Shown: in pieces, positions 16,032 to 16,866 of the stretch
Layout: every line of letters begins with the position of its first letter
Position numbering within the stretch: the stretch's first letter is position 1
From: Candidatus Jorgensenbacteria bacterium CG23_combo_of_CG06-09_8_20_14_all_54_14
GTDB lineage: Bacteria; Patescibacteriota; Minisyncoccia; UBA6257; GWB1-50-10
Length of the DNA: 16,866 nucleotides
Direction: 5' to 3'
NCBI GenBank assembly: GCA_002772205.1
Contig: PCRZ01000032.1
Span: 1 to 16,866 of the forward strand
The notes under the pieces: generated by a model
What the model saw: only the letters and a program-made list of their open reading frames with translations
Database searches by the model: none
What the model was told of the DNA's origin: nothing
Made by a program: the position numbers and the translations under genes

Positions 16032-16143
16032 GCTGTGATTTTTCTCATCCGCAGTTATAAAGCCATGGCTTGATAAGTGGGGAAAGCTGTGATTTTTCTC
16101 ATTCATCCGCAGTTATAAAGCCATGGCTTGATAAGTGGGGAAA
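16032..16143. repeat. Two-copy tandem repeat with embedded 22-bp palindrome
   Basis: Copy 1 (16032-16085, 54 nt) and copy 2 (16086-16143, 58 nt) are identical except for a 4-nt ATTC insertion in copy 2. Each contains TTATAAAGCC-ATGGCTTGATAA, a palindrome with one mismatched pair (16055-16076 and 16113-16134). The palindromes are 58 bp apart. The identity implies a recent duplication. Confidence 0.85.
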
Positions 16144-16232
16144 AAGGATTTTTGTGTAGCTATATTATTAGCCATGTTTCTATCCGTTCCAGTTGCCAGT
16201 GGCTGAATGCCGGAGATGAAGACGGGTCTCAT
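16113..16232 (-). pseudogene. trpS 5' fragment (39-codon remnant)
   Basis: A minus-strand frame starting ATG at 16230-16232 reads MRPVFISGIQP then LATGTDR before diverging and stopping at 16113. MxPVFISGIQP(S/T)G is the N-terminal signature of TrpRS, and the DNA also resembles the 5' end of the intact trpS at 9966-10008. The HIGH motif and the rest of the gene are absent. The frame ends in the second copy of the tandem repeat. A TATACT box stands 8 nt upstream, as in the intact gene. It is best explained as a decayed or partially duplicated trpS start. Confidence 0.6.
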
Positions 16233-16240
16233 TGGTTTTT

Positions 16241-16246
16241 AGTATA
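16241..16246 (-). promoter_or_regulatory. -10-like TATACT before trpS fragment
   Basis: On the minus strand TGTG-TATACT precedes the fragment's ATG by 8 nt, an extended -10 form. No convincing -35 is seen. It mirrors the TATACAAT before intact trpS. Confidence 0.35.
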
Positions 16247-16287
16247 CACAGCTTCAGGCAAAAGATAAAAGGAATTTAAAAACGAAA

Positions 16288-16320
16288 AAACCGCTACCTA
16301 AATATCTTAGGTAGCGGTTT
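16288..16320. terminator. 14-bp hairpin terminator
   Basis: AAACCGCTACCTAA and TTAGGTAGCGGTTT pair perfectly around a 5-nt loop. On the minus strand the stem is followed by a run of six T, and it lies about 12 nt past the stop of the minus-strand reading frame at 16333. It therefore probably terminated that gene. Confidence 0.8.
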
Positions 16321-16332
16321 CCGTAATAATCA

Positions 16333-16584
16333 TTACCGTGCGGTTTCTTCAGTTACCCGTTGGAGTATCGCAAGGTGCGGAGGGAAAAGAACGTGAGGCA
16401 GTTCCGAGTGAGGGGTAATGCTTACCTCCTCGCCTTCGACGCCCCGGTCATTGTGGTGAGGCGTTTCCGTGAACTCCGCTTGGAAGAACACGAATATGTG
16501 CTCCTTTCCTCCGAGGTGACCTGATTTCTGGTTTCTGCGGCTGAGCCCGAGGCTGCATACTGCAACTCTATGGCGAGTTGCATT
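16333..16584 (-). pseudogene. Start-less protein remnant, possibly NUDIX-like C-terminus
   Basis: This 83-codon open frame on the minus strand has no ATG, GTG or TTG in a usable position, and is followed by a good terminator at 16288-16320. Its C-terminal part GHLGGKEHIFVFFQAEF, then EEVSITPHSELPHVLFPPHLAILQ, has protein-like composition. It loosely recalls the late strands and helix of NUDIX hydrolases, without the catalytic NUDIX box. It continues the same frame as the upstream zinc-finger-like remnant, separated by one TGA at 16585. The family suggestion is weak; the state as a decayed gene is more likely than not. Confidence 0.4.
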
Positions 16585-16773
16585 TCAAAGTCGAATTTTC
16601 GTCAGTAAAAAGAAAAACAGCCTCCGGGCGTCATCATCCTGCTGGCGTTGCAACCTCTTCCGGTAATTATCCCGCAACTTTTGCTGTTCAGACTTTTCTG
16701 GTTTCTGCTTCCTACATTTGGAAGAACAGTAATCCCAAAACCACTTTAGAGAAATTGGGCAAGGTGTGAGATT
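16585..16773 (-). pseudogene. Zinc-finger-like remnant (YCSSKCRK)
   Basis: A 62-codon open frame without a start codon contains PCPIS..., WFWDYCSSKCRKQK and a basic helical tail (SEQQKLRDNYRKRLQRQQDD). YCS-x-KCR is the typical second half of small treble-clef or zinc-ribbon fingers; the first half has CPIS where CPxC would be expected. A stop lies immediately upstream in frame. It looks like a broken small zinc-finger gene. The plus-strand frame over the same bases (16578-16769) has no such features. Confidence 0.4.
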
Positions 16774-16813
16774 TTAGAATAAAAAGATAATAACTATTTT
16801 GAGAAAAAATACA

Positions 16814-16839
16814 GGGTCTTCCTTGGGAAGACCCTTTTT
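16814..16839 (+). terminator. Intrinsic terminator at window end
   Basis: A 9-bp stem GGGTCTTCC/GGAAGACCC with a TTG loop is followed by five T on the plus strand. It has no clear plus-strand gene in front of it, only the degenerate region. It could serve a short RNA or be left over from a lost gene. Confidence 0.8.
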
Positions 16840-16866
16840 ACATTTTTGCCGGTCTATTACTACTTT

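Noticed and set aside
16032..16143. A replication origin with DnaA boxes at the tandem repeat
   Set aside because: The repeats contain CCCCACTTAT-like sequence but no TTATCCACA-type box, and no dnaA or dnaN gene is near.
16578..16769. 63-codon plus-strand frame near the window end
   Set aside because: It is composed of Ser/Thr/Ala-rich sequence without features. The opposite strand carries the YCSSKCRK zinc-finger-like pattern. The downstream terminator is not enough to support it.

Overview
The window looks like chromosomal DNA from a member of the Candidate Phyla Radiation (Patescibacteria, Parcubacteria-like). The basis is inference from several traits. Genes are tightly packed and moderately GC-rich, and TGA is used as a stop, which argues against the Gracilibacteria/Absconditabacteria code. 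CCA is not encoded on the tRNA or the tmRNA. Most starts lack a strong Shine-Dalgarno sequence. There is a free-standing LAGLIDADG gene and a winged-helix/Cas2-fold protein of the kind often mis-named Cas2 in these genomes. Short palindromic and low-complexity repeats have invaded even essential genes.

Layout. Positions 1-1561 (minus strand) hold smpB, then the tmRNA gene ssrA, then a LAGLIDADG homing-endonuclease-like gene starting about 8 nt past the tmRNA 3' end. Positions 1562-8098 (plus strand) hold a possible short RNA with its own terminator, a Cas4-like PD-(D/E)XK Fe-S nuclease, argS, a highly structured 173-nt spacer, and a very large ileS. Positions 8106-10008 (minus) hold trpS followed by a conserved-looking unknown gene. 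At 10167-10694 (plus) is the winged-helix/Cas2-fold regulator, with a palindrome over its promoter. Positions 10669-13026 (minus) hold a small membrane protein, RNase J and tRNA-Leu(CAG). Positions 13429-15814 (minus) hold a membrane-anchored peptide-binding protein, SecG and a PF04020-type membrane protein. Positions 15815-16866 are degenerate: hairpin mosaics, a tandem repeat, a trpS 5' fragment, and remnants of a zinc-finger and a possible NUDIX-like gene.

The dominant theme is translation and its quality control: tmRNA/SmpB ribosome rescue, three class I aminoacyl-tRNA synthetases, a leucine tRNA and RNase J, plus a Sec translocon subunit.

The most striking observations are four. (1) IleRS has a complete, apparently catalytically intact histidine-phosphatase domain (about residues 515-705) inserted in its catalytic region. 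(2) A 73-nt element is present in-frame in both ileS and trpS (71/73 identical), with a relative read in another frame elsewhere in ileS and a shorter relative in the tmRNA. (3) The tmRNA variable region is built largely from these repeat hairpins. (4) The argS-ileS spacer can fold into mutually exclusive hairpins with two U-tract terminators, like an attenuator.
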